This document shows positions 12,307 through 27,000 of a DNA stretch of 64,000 nucleotides, in pieces. Each line of letters begins with the position of its first letter. Position 1 is the stretch's first letter. The position numbers were made by a program, and so were the translations under genes. Under the pieces are notes generated by a model. It was not told the origin of the DNA. It saw only the letters and a program-made list of their open reading frames with translations, and did no database searches. Origin of the DNA: Centropus unirufus (Eukaryota > Chordata > Aves > Cuculiformes > Centropidae); the NCBI GenBank assembly GCA_013397695.1, contig VYZI01000033.1:428666-492665 (forward strand). The letters run 5' to 3'.

Positions 12307-12430
12307 GGGGCCTCCTCTCCAGAAAACACCTCTCACCGAAGTTCTCCCCTGTGTCAAGCATGGGCATTGCCTGACCACTATGCTACAGAGCATGCCAATA
12401 ATTAAATACATGGAGCATTTTGAAAGTGGT
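12307..12430 (+). repeat. Unidentified duplicated segment, copy B
   Basis: This is the second copy of the segment at 8373-8522, starting about 3.9 kb further along in direct orientation. It lacks 26 bases present in copy A. The junction lies at a short shared CTA, consistent with a small microhomology deletion here or an insertion in copy A. A 100-codon minus-strand frame (12456-12154) crosses the copy but runs well beyond it and shows no family motif. Confidence 0.9.
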
Positions 12431-13953
12431 TCATGGACCTGAAGATGGCTATACAACCAAGATGAAACTTCCCCTACGACAGATTCAAGTCATGATGTCA
12501 CTAAGCATTCTGACACCCTTAAGTGTCATTAGTTATTTATAATAGGTCCCTATTCTTACCTGGAGGATTATTTCCAGTAAACATCTGAGTACTTTCACAT
12601 TGAACCATATATTCTTTTCACCCATGAAATAGCAGGCTGAGAATTCAATAATAGATATTATTCAGTATTCAAGGCATAGACCTTTTTATGGATTTATATA
12701 TAGCATTTTCTAATTTTTTTCTATCCCTTTCTCTCTGATTTCTAACATTCTACTTGTTTCTCCACAGCTGCAAAGGACCGAGCTAACATTTTCATTGAAC
12801 TACCCACAAGAACTACTAGAATTCTTTTTGAGTGGTAATAGCTCGTCTAGAGCTCATGAACGAGTGTGTGCAATTAGGGTTACTTGTCCCATGCATATGG
12901 CTTTGTATATGTCTTTCATAAGCACTGCTATTATACCACAATCTTCTATCAACCCTACAAAGTCTGGCAGAATTTCTGTATCTAACACTAGTGTGTTTGA
13001 AAAAAAAAAAGATTTTATTGCTAGATTTTTATGTCTTCATTGTGTTGTTCCTTACAATCTTTTTGGAGGCCTTTATTATGAGTTACTATTTGACTTGCTA
13101 CAGTTTATGTTCTTTTCTATTTTTCTCATTGCTGCACATAGGCTCCACTGTTCAAAGGATTTCTTTTTACTCCAATTAGCTGACCTTACTGTATTATGTA
13201 GTCATGCTGCCTTTTTTGTGTGGTCCTTTAAAGTTTGGTTTCTGAGGATTTTTTTTGATATGTAATGTACAATTCCTCTGAGACTTCAATAGTTTGTATA
13301 AACATGGGATCTGCATTTTTTTATTCTTTTGATTGCTCTTTTTAAATTCCACTTTAATAAGACTTCTCATTTTTATGTACTTCCCTCTTCTGAAATTACA
13401 ATTTTGGCAGGTCTGTCTTGTCAGAATGTTGATTTCAAGTGCATTATGGTCATTTTTCAAGACCATTCCTTCATTTTGAAGCACAGCCTATGTATTGTTT
13501 AGACCTAAATGTAAAATTCCTTCTTCCACCACAGAATGGTCTGCTAGTTGCTGAAGGAAGCAGTGATTTGTGGTAACAAAAACTTTAGTCTTCTGCCACA
13601 TACCTAACTGAGTATTTATCCTATGGGGAAACCTGAAGTGTTTCTGAAGGGCTTTCTGAGGAAATTTTGTGCAATAAGGCTCTCTGCAGCCATAGAGAGA
13701 GTATTGCATGATATATAATGCATTGTGCATTTCCCCCTCATTCACAAGGCTGCTGCAGTGGCTAATATCCCTTCCATTTGGTACAGGCTGTCAACGCCCC
13801 TCTCATTTAATTTCTCTAATACCATGATGGTTGAATTCACAACACTCTTACTTATATGAGTCTCTAAAATCAGTCAAAAACCCAAACACTTGTGTTTCAA
13901 GTTTTCTGTTTAGTGCTGTCCGACTATCTTGTTCTGCATTGGGACCTTCAGCT
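12431..13953. other. Non-coding DNA, T-rich
   Basis: A 156-codon frame at 12795-13265 plus translates to a Phe/Leu-rich hydrophobic product. This is what T-rich non-coding DNA gives by chance, and no signal peptide or family pattern stands out. No repeats are recognised. Confidence 0.45.
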
Positions 13954-14014
13954 TGGATGGATGGATGGATGGATGGATGGATGGATGGATGGATGGATGG
14001 ATGGATGGATGGAT
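13954..14014. repeat. (TGGA)n microsatellite
   Basis: About 15 uninterrupted TGGA units. The end of the plus-strand frame at 13831-14016 (repeating Trp-Met-Asp-Gly) is an artefact of this repeat. Confidence 0.98.
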
Positions 14015-17000
14015 AAACAGACAACAGCAGGCAGTATGTTTCACCATAAGTGAGTAGTGTCTGCGTTCCACCAAACCCTACCTCTGAAGTAATCTAAACT
14101 ATACTCAAATAACCAGGACTTCAGAAGAGAGCCCATGAAGTGCCTAAGGTAAAGAATGATGGTTCTTTACTAACTTAAACAGATTGACTTTTTTTCTGAG
14201 AAACATTTTAATTGAAATCAAAAGAACAGAGGGTTGTTCTTTCTCTTATACCACTTACATCACAAATTTATGATGGTAATATCAGGGCAGGGGATATAAT
14301 ATTTGTACTGCATGATGTAAACCAGATATCACACAAATTACTCTAAACAAAAGCACAGTGATGACATATTACTTCTTTTACTTATTTGTGCTAACAGCAG
14401 TTATTAATTTTAGACCTAAGCAAACAATATGTATAGTCTTGGAGTCTGCTTTACTGCAGGCACTTTATGGATACAAAACAACTATTAAATTTTCAAATTG
14501 CTCAGAAACTGCTGCCAAATGGCAATCAAGAACTTGAAAGATCATGGCATATCCAATTGGGCATCTGCAACAAAAAGGATTAATGTTTTCTCTGTATGGA
14601 TATAAGCTGGAATTGTAAGGATACCAACTCTGTGCAGGCCCTCCTGTATCTTGTTTGCAAAAGGGCTTGGAAAATGAGTCTTGAAGTTTGGTGCCCAGGG
14701 GCTGTAAATAGTCAGCCTGGTTGATCTGACGGCTCTCCATCTTAGCCTTTGTTCTTTCAAAATATAAAGTCCACTACTGCTGCCCTGCAGAATCTTGTGG
14801 AAATGTTACTTGTAACATAAGAATTATAGTAGGACAGGGATGAGGAATAAGGAAGGAGAAGGCAGTTTCTGTGAAGGGGTGGGTGCTACCACCTCTGTAG
14901 GGTTACAGGGCAGAAAAACGGCATTTGCCTGCTCTCAAAAAGCAGAACAAGCAGGCATGGACTGAATTGTCAGTGTGAGAACACTTGTCCCAAAATCACA
15001 GGGATTTCTGAAAAGTGAGCACATCGATAACATCCTTCGTAGGACTTCCTCTATTAGTTGTCACTAACTCATGACAAGTGCTAGCTGAAGCCTGGGAAAA
15101 TTAGCTGAACACAAGCTGTGATAATGGAATACTGAAGATTATTTATGTGTTTTGATGGCTCATGTGTTGCACAATTCTCTGGTACTGTCCTCTGGATTGA
15201 AAGACAGTCACTAAGCTATTGTTTTTCACTTTATTAAAAATGATTTCAAACCTCTGATAATTTTCAAAGAGAAAATAGATCTGCGTGATACAGCAGGACA
15301 CAGATCCGATTCTGGTTTTGTATAGCCGAGCTCCTCCAGACAAGTCATGGAGCTTCTTGGCTTTCTGTTTAAATAAATATGCAGTGTTTATTCTTCTCGA
15401 TTTATTCTGCTGGTGCTATCTCAGAGGCAAGAATGACTGTAAGGGTGACACACTGCCTGGACAAGGTTTTACTTCAACTTACATTCTTGTGAGAGGAAGG
15501 GGATGGATTGAAGTGGAAAAGAAAAGGTGATCATGAAGATAAGGAGTCTGACATCCTCCACTTAACAGCTAGTGGTTTAGAACTTAAAGCTCATGGTAAC
15601 AGCAGATAATCAGAAAATTAGCAATAACTTCTAGCTTTGGGGTTGAAATTATTATCCTGCCTTAAAGCAGACTGTGCAGGTATTTCTTTTTAAAATTGGA
15701 GCTTAATACCATAGATAGTAAGAGGCCTCAAAGGACAGTGTCTTCCAACATAGGCATCATTTGGAAACAGGTAGGTAGGCTTGGTTTGAGTTCATGGACT
15801 AATTTCTCTTGATTGGCCTGCACATGCACACCAAAATGCCTAGAGAAATTTAGAGACCTAAACTGTGCCAAACATATAGAGAACTATCTGAAGAGTATCA
15901 AAAAATCACCCATAATATTTAGAGAAATATTTTCTACTAGACTACATTCTTTGGAACTAACCATAATAATAAAATATATAAAACTTCAGAGGCTTGCCAT
16001 TTTAAATGTGTTTATTATTTGTTATGAATACTATCCTGTCCTGTTAAATGTCTATACCAAGACATGCTCCTGGTTAAAATTAATCACAACTGGATTGTGA
16101 TTTAACAACTGAATGAGTCATAACAATCAAATTTTATTATCTTGTCATTTAAAAACATAAATTTGGCTTATTATAATTAAAATGCTAATAATTTTCCATA
16201 GCTATGCTCCAAAGTATGGATATTAGTTAAATCTAAATGGTTTCCTTCTGAGTTAGGATTTTATTAAGGGGTGATACTTAGGTCTAATGCCTGAGCTCAT
16301 TTTTCAGTCATGATCTTCAGAGTTCAAAATGACATCATAACAGACAGAAAGCCTGAAGAGCGAAGTGACTGGCCTGTGACTTTACTGCAGGTCCATGCTG
16401 ACTCTCAGGTCAGAATCCAGCTCTCAGAGTCTCCTTGCTGCCTTCGTGCATGGGTTAAAGGAAAACTAATCACTGGACTCGGACATGCAGTTTTATGGGT
16501 CCCAGTGGGCAGGTCTGAACAATAAAGGGGGGTTTGTTATGCAGGAAGCCAGTGGCAGGAGCTAGAAGACTGCCTGAGCACCCTGAAATGCTGTCTGTTA
16601 GCTGAGTTAGCAGAGCACCAGCATAGACTTGAAGCTCCTACATTTTCTCTGTAAAAATAGAACATACTTTCCAATGACTTTTATACATCTCTCAGTGGGA
16701 CATTAAGAACTCTAAGGACTGGATGATCTCAGCAGCCACAGTGGAGACACCCACTAATGTGAGCAGGAGAACAGGCCTCGGGCCATAGAATTGTCACCCT
16801 CTGCATCAGCTTAAGATCTGTGGCACCTCAAGACCAGTGTGGGAGTGCAGCCGTTAAAGCCTTTTCTGAGCCAAGAGTCATGTGGGTTGCACCAGAAGAC
16901 CAGCCTGCCAGTAGTACAGCATCTCTGTCTTAGACACAGTTGCAAAAATTAGCAATATTAAAGTTATTTTACTTTAGAATAATATTAATAGAGAAAGAGA

Positions 17001-20000
17001 CGCCACTAATGGTCCACAGCTGCAGAAGGAAGAGGTGGGAGATTCAGTATCTAGGTCAGTAAAATAAACACCGTTACCATGACAGGCTAATCTCATCCAA
17101 GTAACTCTTTACTCATTTTTTTCCTGGCTTTTCATAACCATGAGGAAAAAACGCCAACAGTTCTGCCTCACAGAGTCTGCAAACTGCCTCCCTTCTGTAC
17201 TCCCCAAATAAGGGAAAGAGATGACATTCCCTCACCTTATATGAGTAACAGCATTTTTTTCTGACAATGAGCTTTTCTTCGGTGGAAATTAATACAGGTT
17301 CAGGTTCCTCCCTGAAGGCAGGGTAGTACTCCCTGCAAAGCTCCAGGTGAGTCAGGAACAAGGAGCAGTCAGAACAGCACAGAGACCATGAGCATCAGAA
17401 GAGCAGAAGTGGGTCATTGGAGGTCTGTATAGAAATCTGTAGCCCCTAAGGAGAGCTGAGCATCCTCAGCTTCTGATTTACCCTTTACAGGATTAGTCTT
17501 ATAATATTTTTAATTGGTATCCATTCAATTGCAATGTATAGGAGTGTAATGACCCTTAAATATCAGCATCTAACATTACATTAATTCACTCCTAATGAAA
17601 CCAAAGAGGACTCGGAGAGTTTTGTGACTGAAGGCTGTTTGCTGGAATTGCACCTTTCATTAACTGACTTTGGAGAGATGAAATAAAATGAGCTTTTTAA
17701 AATATTTTGATATTGGATACACTGATTTTGTGAGCAGCAAATCCCTCTGCTTCAGACCCCAAATAAGGGCTTCTGATGATTAGTATATAAAATGAACTGT
17801 GAAATCCTATATGCCTAATATCCCTTCCTAATGCAAATCAAATTTGCTGCCCTGCCAAGTAGTTTGATCCTACACAGAACAGAAGTAAGGCAGCTTGCAA
17901 GTAAAAGCTTGCATTTAAAAGATGAAACATTAGTGGTTATATAGAATGGTCTTTCAATGTTGGACACCGGTGTATAAAGGTGAATAGATACAAAATTAAA
18001 ACTTTTAATTGTTTTCATTGTTTTCAAAGGGCAAAAGGAAAATATATCAGTGACCAGGATGTGCCATAAAACAGGAGTGGCATACACCTTTTACTTTCTA
18101 GACTGATTACTCTGGCTAAACTAGGTCTGAAAGTCTAAATCTTGGGATGCATCTTGAAAATCTACCACCACAGTGTCCCAGGTGGTCTGTGACCTGAATG
18201 GGCTCCTGGAGCTTAAAATACTGCTTTGTTTCTAGAGATAGTCAATTACTGCCTTTGGCATTTGAACACTTCAGGTCACTGGGGCAGTAACTTGCACAAT
18301 TCCTGTTCATTCTTCATACATTTGGGAAGGAGAGCCATCGTCTTGCAGTTCTGCTTTGCACCTCAGTTACAGGCAGGGGAAAATATCTCCCACTGTAATG
18401 TATGAAACTCCCACTGAGTGTATTTGTTAGCACATAAAAAAGTGATCAAAATAAAAACGTTCTTGACCACTTCCTAAGGCATGGATATAAACCATTGCAA
18501 AGTACATGATATGTTAAATCCATAACCATAAAAAATGTGCTGAAGATCAGATAGAATCAGAGAGGACTTTTGTGTCTCATATTAAAGAGAGGCTGTTCGT
18601 GTTTGTATACTGGAGAAACCATACAAGAACAGGTTATCTGTGTAAAACTATAGCCTACAGTTATAGTTACAGTTGCTTCCAAGGACAGAAAGACCTATTT
18701 TGATCTGGTGCATAAGTACTGGTAACATACACAAAATTAGCTATAAGTTACACATCCAATTTTTTGTAATTAAAAACTACCCAAAGATTGATGCAAAGTA
18801 GAGCATATTTCAGTCACGAAAACATTGTTTTAGTGACTAATTATGAAAGCCAGACAGGAAATGCTGAAGAAATGGGCAAATTAAAAGAACAAAAACTAGC
18901 AAGAAATAAAATTTTTATACTTTCACAAAATCAAAGGTGCATTAATAGGAATTAATGATTGCAAAATTGCTTAAAATATGGTGAAAATTTTAGCTAGGCG
19001 GCACTAGTTTTGTCAATGACTTCACTTGCTTGATAGAGCCTGGATGGTATTTCAGTGAGGCATTTGCACTTTCCTCTGTACTCATTTGTGGGCAAATGTT
19101 TTCTTTCTTCAGATGCTCAGACAAACAGGCCCCCAGAACAAGCACTTGCCTTCAGTAAGAAGCTACCTTCTGTTACACAACCGTTCAGTTGCATTAACAG
19201 GAGCAAGAAGAATATAAAAAATTCCTTCTTGTCATGGCTATTTCTCTGTAAGCATTTCAGAGAGATGTCGCAAGAATGCCCTCACAAGTGAGAGAAAAAG
19301 TGGGTTTTATCCTATCCTGAATGGCAGGGTTACATCCTCCAGACTTGCTCTGGAGAGGCTGCAGAGTCTGCAAAAGCGCTCTGTACAATGCCACCTGTCT
19401 TCCTGGGAGTTTCCAGAGACGAACAACTACTTATTAAGTACATCTGGGGAAGGGTTTCCTAATATATAGCTCTCTGAGAATGACATTTCTTGCTTTACAA
19501 TCATAAAGGGATTTTTTTTGAGTGGTTCTTTGCTTCATATCTCTTGCTTAGTTGTACACTGGATTTGCTCACGCTAATTTTCCTTTTCTTTGTTTTTGTT
19601 TTGGTTTTCCTCTTTTTATTTTGTTTTGTTTGTATGCATACGTATGGACTGCTTGTCTACATAGCTGGCCTACATATCTCCATTGCCATTAGCTGTGCTG
19701 ATGCTTTGGCCTAAAATGCATAATCTCATGAACTTCACTTCTGCCTGTTCAGACAAGCATCAGTTGACTCCCAGTTTCCCTTATCACTTTCCAAGCCAAA
19801 AGCAGAGAAAAAAAATTAAAGAGAGGTGCACAGCATGACAAGGTATCCCATGTACCTTCACTGCACTCAATGCACTCATTTGACCTCTCTTTCACGTCAA
19901 GAGAAATAGTTGTGCAAGGTATTCACTGAACATACTGCAAATGGGTCTGTGGTATTTTGGTGAATAAATTACCATAGTTTTCCTCAGTGGCATGTACAAC

Positions 20001-23000
20001 AAAAAGCCACAGACCTGAAGCTACAGAATGTACCCCACTTTACTCTTGCTGGGCAGAACAAATAAGATATTAATTGTCTGTAAAAGCATTTCTCCTCCTT
20101 TCTGTCTCATGAGTTGTTTATAAGTCTGCTGTATTTTCTTAAGTACTCGTGTGACATTATCAGGCAAATAATTGCTGGTCAGTAGATTGTCAGTAAGCAG
20201 TAATCAAAATATGATATTGACTGGATAAGCATTATTCTTAAAATCTTTCTGGTAAAAGTGCTTAAAATTCAGAATTCAGGAATTACTCTCCAGCAATATC
20301 TATTTGAAGTTGTTTAACGTAATTAGTGTCTGTGAATTTTCCTGCCTGAGAGGACAAATTGTTTGAACAGAACTGCTGCAGATGTGCTTAAAAATGTGAA
20401 CAAATATTTATAGGCTTTTTTTTTTTCTGAAGCAATTTTCTGTCTTACTTTCCTAGGTGGTGGCTAACTCTCCTTTCTCACAGAGGAACAGCGCCAGGAT
20501 TACCTTCACAGTTCTTGGATATGTAATTTCACACACAGAGCAGAAAAATTGTGTGAAATGTTGTAAGTGACGTTGTCAGTCAGCAGGAAACCTGAAGAAA
20601 GATATTGAGATGGAGCTGTGAAAAGTGACAATCGTGGAGCAGTACATTTTTATGTGATAGATAGAGCTGTAGGGCACAGGTCATTGCAGCTTGGAAGGGG
20701 CAATCTTTGTGTTACTGATATCCCCAGGGCTGAGAAGGCTGAGTGCCACTCTTGGAGCACTGATGGGCACTTTGCTAATGCAGCAATCTGAAAACAAGAG
20801 AGACAGCATAAACGTGAGGGCCAAAAAGCAACACCAGTATTTTTATTATACAGATATATTTTCCCTCTAATTGTTTGTCCTAGTAGCACAGAGCGGATAT
20901 TTTTAAAAATCAGTGTTTCTACACATACGTGAAAAGCCATAATGACATTTTAAATAGGAAAGTTTTACTACTGAAAACTAATGTGACCATATGTTAAACT
21001 ACTCTCATTTGATCAATAGTGCTGCACAAATTTAAAATCTGCTTGCTTCCTCAGGTATTTTATGTGCACTAGAAATTAATTGTTAAAACTAGAAGTGCTA
21101 AAAGTACCTCTGATTTCAATAATAGCCCTTGGAGACTTTCCTTTGTTTCCATTGCTGTGCTATAACTACAAGACTCAAAGCAAGAGGTACTTTTCCTAAA
21201 TCTTCCCTGCTCAACATGCGACTTAAAAACTTAAAATGTTGGCTTAAAAAAATGAAATTTCAATAAATAAAATAAAATTTATACTTAATTTTAAAATAAA
21301 GTTCTACTGAAAATTAAAATAATTTTACAATATTCTGCTTTGGATTTCTTTTAAAATCTTTTCATGTTTAAGGATATTCTTGATATATTACATTTTGTCA
21401 GCTTGAGGATAAAGTGTTTCAACTTTTTTCCTTTCCAAATCACTTTCCATTTGAAATATTTTAATTACAGCATTAAGGAGTAATTTCATATTAAACCTGT
21501 ACTGTAAAACTGAAATCTTACCATTAATTTGCTGTTTTCTTAGCATTTTCCTTTAAAGAGAATGTAGACATTTTCTGATTTGATATTAAGTTAAATTTGG
21601 ACACCTCAGAAATGTTTGGCGATTTAAATAAATTGCTCTAAAGCCAGTGTTACTGTCCAGGCTAGTGTGGACCATTACCAGAGATGGTGATGCCAAGAGG
21701 TTCTTTGGCCTCTTGCTCTGAGGGTATTGTTTCTACATGGCACTTCAGCCTGCAACCTGTGTTGTCCCTCACATTGCCCATTTAAATTTCTTCTATACTA
21801 AATCAGTATATTAGTGCCGAATTAAGATAATAAGAATAATTGCTCCTTTTTAAATAACACTTCATGTGTTTATGAACAATTATACATATAAGGATTATTT
21901 TCCAAATCATTTCTCATTTTTGTTGTTCTCTTCTGAGTTCTCCAATTAGTATGTATTTATTTTTAAAATGTAGTGTACACAACAGCATGCAGCGTTCCAA
22001 CTGAGGCTTATCAAGTGAAGTAGAGCAGAATAATTACCTCATTTCTTTTATGCGTGACATTCTTATTGATGTGACTCAACATAGAGCATTTGCCTTGTTT
22101 TGCCACAGTGTTGCATTGTTGATTCATATTCAAATAATTAGTCACTGTAAATCCACACAATGTGCTCTGTAAATCCCTGAACTAGCATAGACTATTCCTC
22201 AGCTGCCAATGGGAGCAGGCAGGATCTGCAATAAGGGTGACAGGCACTCCACAAAAAAGAGGCATGTAATGCCTCTTCTTTATTGGGCTGCCAACTTCTG
22301 TACTCATATATGATCACTGGTTTCTCAGAAGATTTATGGTATTTAAAGTTTATCCAATTGGAAATTATTTCAGACTGGTGTCTTCAGAGTATACTACCTC
22401 ATCACTTGTCACATCTCTCTCGCAAAAATGAGGATTCACCCCTCTTTCCCTTCCACTTACATAGTCTGCAGAAGATGCAAGGAGAAACGCCAGAACAATG
22501 GAAACTGTCCCAAGCAAATATTACCAGAGCCATTGTAACAATAATAATTAAAAGGTATTCATTATTTTGTCATTCCAATAGTGTTCTAAAGCCCTAATCA
22601 AGGGCATGAGCAGTGTCAATGCAAAAAATCATGAATACAAAGACTGTGGCAGCACTGGGCAGTTGAGAGACATCTTAAGAGAGATCTCTCTCATGAAGAC
22701 GCACAGGGACATTGGCATCATTGCTATGACTCTTTGGACCTTGTTCCTCCAGCCTGAATTCTGGTGTTGTCTTCCTGAACTGGAAACGTGCATTTTTCTT
22801 CAAATATAGGCAGAGGATCCTCCTAGATAAGTCTGCAAACGGCATCAGGGTTCATGACTTTCACTGTTGTGAAGCATTTGCTGGAAAAGAGAACATTCTC
22901 CTGCCTCAGAGGCTGCAAAGCTTTTCCTTCCCAGGGACAAGTCACATAATATGAGGGGAATAGTCCTACACATACATGGATTAATGCATAGCGTTCTTCC

Positions 23001-26000
23001 AAAACAAGCCTGGGACTTGAGGTCAGAGAATGAAAAGTTTGGTGTCTGCATGCCTTTTTACAGATTTAATTTCATTGCCTGAAAAGGACATATATACACA
23101 GAAATTAGGATTGTTCTTTGCTCACAGGAAGTGTGCTGCTTGCGCAGAAGTGGTGGTAGTGGAATTTTAAGATGTCATGCATATTCTCCTCCAAAAATGA
23201 GATGAGCCAAAATCATTGGTCCCTGTGTTGCTCGGCTTGTCGCCTCCTTTCTGGGTGGTTTTATCCATAAAAGAGACAGGGGCTGTGGTCATTCCGGTCA
23301 CTGTACCCTCACTTGAAAACGGCTGTTTTGCAAACAGGGATTGCAGGAATTTCACCCATGTGTTTTGAAGTAATGAACTTGGGTCTCCTGCACCCAAGGT
23401 GAGTGCCCTGAAAAGAAAGCTGTTATTGTCCGTCTCCCATTGGTCTGATAAATACTTAATTATTTCTGTAAACTGAAGTAGCTGCAATAACATAAACTGA
23501 ACCTACAGGCCCAGGATGCGGAGACCCAGAAAGAGAGCCTCTCCAAACATGGTCTCACACACCTCCGAGGAGAGCTCTATAGCTAGCGAGACATTTTAAT
23601 TCTGTTTGAACTCCTTTTTTCCTTATTTTTATGTAAAAATAGGCAAAACATTTTTTTCAAGGAAAATTACCTATTTTTTCAAGAAGCCTTCTGACAACCT
23701 CGGTGAGACATGTAACAATAGAGTTGGTATAGCTAATCAAAGTTATTCAAAACTAGTTCAAATTCTTCTCACAAATAAGGGATTACCTTAAAAATTGAAT
23801 CTGTGTGCAGCATATTAGATTTTCTTGTTCAGGAAATCCTAGAGGATTTCTGTTTCTCTCTGCCTTTTCTTCTAAAAACGAGAGTTGAAGTACTTAAAAT
23901 GGTGTGTGTAATCCAAGGAAGTGAGGCTTGCAGGAAATGCAGACCATTATGCCATATCTTCCTTTGAAAATAACACGAACTAGGATTTTCAAAGAGGGTT
24001 GAAGCAATACAGGGACCAATGTCTATCGAGCCATATTTGACAATAGTATGGACTTCAGATACCTTTCAAAATCCTGGACACTAAGTATTTTACATCTGCA
24101 AAGTTAACTGTTTTACTAAGAAACATAATATCAAACCATTGAGTAAGTCTGCATTCATAATCTACCTGAATGCAAGGGGCAGTATTAAGAGAAATGTCCC
24201 ATATCTAAATAAAAATAATTTGAGTTCTTATAAATTTGGATAAGTAGTCACTATATCTGTCAGGATGGGAAAGAGAAGTGGCTGACACTGGCTAACTATG
24301 TTAGAAAGGGGGTTAAGACTCCTCTGAGATCATGAATCCCAATGGAAACACTAAAGATCACAGAGAGATAGGACCAGATCACGTGCTGATGTAAATGAGC
24401 ATAGTTTTCTTGACATCGGTGGACCTATAGTGATTGATTCCAGATGAAGTGATGAGAGGATCTGGGTGTGCTGTGCCCTCCTGAAAAGCTGTTGAGAGAT
24501 GCAGTGAGATCAGCACTGGGATAGCCTCACAAGAGGCAACTACATTGCACATGTCTTCCCTCTAAACAGAGATGGAAAGAAAAAAGGCAGCAATATTTCA
24601 GGTGTTTGGAAGGGAGGCAATAAATGCGATGTTAAGTGATAGAGGCACAAAGAACACCAGAAAATTGTCTTAGAGCTTGTAGGGTTCCACTGCTCCCACC
24701 ACCTTCAGAAAACCCTGGTTTACACTCATTTTTATGTATCTTTAGACAGTCATTGAGGTTTGACTCAACGGGTGTTCAAATGCGTTTACCTGGGAAAAGG
24801 AAGGAGGAAAATGGGTTTTGCTTTAGGCATTCGAGCTACAGCAGTAGCACAGCCAAGACAATTTTAGCAGCTAAAGCCATCACTGCCTACAGTTTAGCAA
24901 TAGTCTCTTAGCATCCAGCAGGGGCTGCAACACTGGGCCTAAACACTGAGTAAAAGTTCAGACAGCTGATTTGAGATGGGCTTCATGGTACTGCGGCTGG
25001 TGACGTAGCTGAGCTAATTTACTGGTGTTTTTTCAAGTGTCTTCTACCTTAGCACTAGAGATAGACCTAAGCATGACTGCAGATACTCATCAGTGGTTCA
25101 CGGACTATCTAAAATATTTAAAAGTTTGGTAACACGCTCCCTCTGGAAACAAAGTAAAAGACATTTATTGGCTCTGAAAGCCTCAAAACACTGTAGTGAA
25201 TTCAACCATTCCTTATTTGAAATGGCAGTACCCCAATGCAAAGATACAAGAATACTAAAATCATTTTCATGGACTCAATAAAACCTGAACACAGGTTTTT
25301 TTTTCTATTTTTTTTCTCTTAGAGCATTATTTACAATATATAAAGACATTGCAGAGCTTTCACAGTTAAATTGAATTCTTTACAAGGAGCTGCAAACCCT
25401 TTATAACTACTGACCTGGCATTATCCCACTTTTGCTTATCAAAAGAAAACATAGAAAGCTGGTTTCAGAATAACTAATTTTGCTAATATTGAAACAATTG
25501 ACTAGTAAACTACCCAATTAAAGCCATATTAACTAGGGCATTTTATCTCACTCTCATTTTCAAGAGTCAACAACCCACATACAAGGAGACTAATGACTTA
25601 AAATTCAGCCTTCTCTGTACAACTGATGGAGTTTTGTTCCTGGGCTACCTCCTCCTCAATTCATTCAGCGTGAATGGCAGATTCCTACGTCGTGTCAAGT
25701 TTCAGATCACCATAGAAACAAACTAGGAGGCAGTTTCATTAATCATTTAGAGCACAAGAAGTCTAGGTCAGTCTGATTGCAGCATATAGAGTATCATCCT
25801 AGCGCCACATGGGACTCAGTTGATTTGAATTAAAAAAGATTAAGCTGCCCCTAGGACGCTCAGCATCATCAGTTTAAGTTCTCATGTAACAGTGGTCTCT
25901 GGAGCCACATGGATTAGGAGACTGAAGCTATGCATTTATTTTTCAGAGCTCAGTGAAACATTAGATGAGTGCAGGTGTCTGAGGGGAAAAAAGGACAAAG

Positions 26001-27000
26001 ATCACATATAGTTTTTTAGACTTGTTGCTGTTCTTTTGAAACTGGAAACAATAACTCAGTTTTATTTCTTCAGTGACAGTTACCACTCTTTTTTGGTCAT
26101 GCAATGTTACATCTGTTACTCAATGTTTACAATTCAGATTTATAAAAATTTCCTACTATGAACCTTAATCCTAATGCAGAGCTGCCAGTTGGGCACAGAA
26201 CAGTTTACATGAATGCTGACTTTTTTTTTTCCTGATGAGGTAAAAAATGCATGAAATAAATACTGGTGACATTTTAGTTTTGCTTGAATGAAGATTTATC
26301 GCTCCCAGGAAACTGACTTACAGGCAGCTACAAATCAACTTGACTATGAAATAGTTGTATACTTACACCACAAAATGAGCCCCCCTCTTCCAAAGTACTC
26401 ACCTTATTTATGGGTACTCCAGTACTTCAAAGACCTTCTGTAACTTAGTCCAGACTGGTTTATTGCTTTGTAGCAATGTAGACATTTCAAGGGGGAAGTT
26501 GTAGGTTACAGTATATTAGGGCTCTTTCTCTTGGGCGGCTGAGAATCCCATGATGCTATATCAACTGTTGATCTAAAGCTTATTATGGCATGACTTCCTA
26601 CAGTATAATTCTTAAATCTTTTAAGTTAGACAGTACTGTATTTATTCCCGAGTGGTAAACATTAAAGCAAGACTAGCTTTCCAAAATTCAGAATACCATC
26701 TGTGAGTATATGTAATTACTGTTGGTTAAAATAGAGTTTACTCACTTGCATAGATTGTCTATGACCTATTTAAAATTAGTTATTTAAATTTTCAACAAAT
26801 CTTTTACACAAAACATTGGGGAACAAAATATCCCTCCTGGAGAGAAAAGAAGTCCTGTGGACCGAGGTGCTCCCTTGTATTCAAGAACCCCCCAAAATGC
26901 TACCCTGTGTATTTTACTCATGTGCCTTTACCATGCCAATTGCCTGGATTGTGATAGGATCATCAAAGGAGGAGCCTCCTGTTACAGCATATCTTGGAGC
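14015..27000. other. Gene-desert-like non-coding DNA
   Basis: I see no exon with a recognisable protein family, no RNA gene and no young transposon. Very AT-rich patches occur, for example 21241-21330. Segments at about 16100-16210 and 22010-22150 have the texture of conserved non-coding elements: AT-rich, non-repetitive, with several TAATTA/ATTA-type words. Splice-like and polyadenylation-like words are scattered at chance levels. Confidence 0.4.

Noticed and set aside
12795..13265. 156-codon Phe/Leu-rich plus frame, considered as a membrane protein
   Set aside because: Hydrophobicity follows from T-rich DNA; no ordered membrane segments or receptor motifs were seen.
13831..14016. Plus frame ending in repeated Trp-Met-Asp-Gly
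   Set aside because: Artefact of the (TGGA)n microsatellite.
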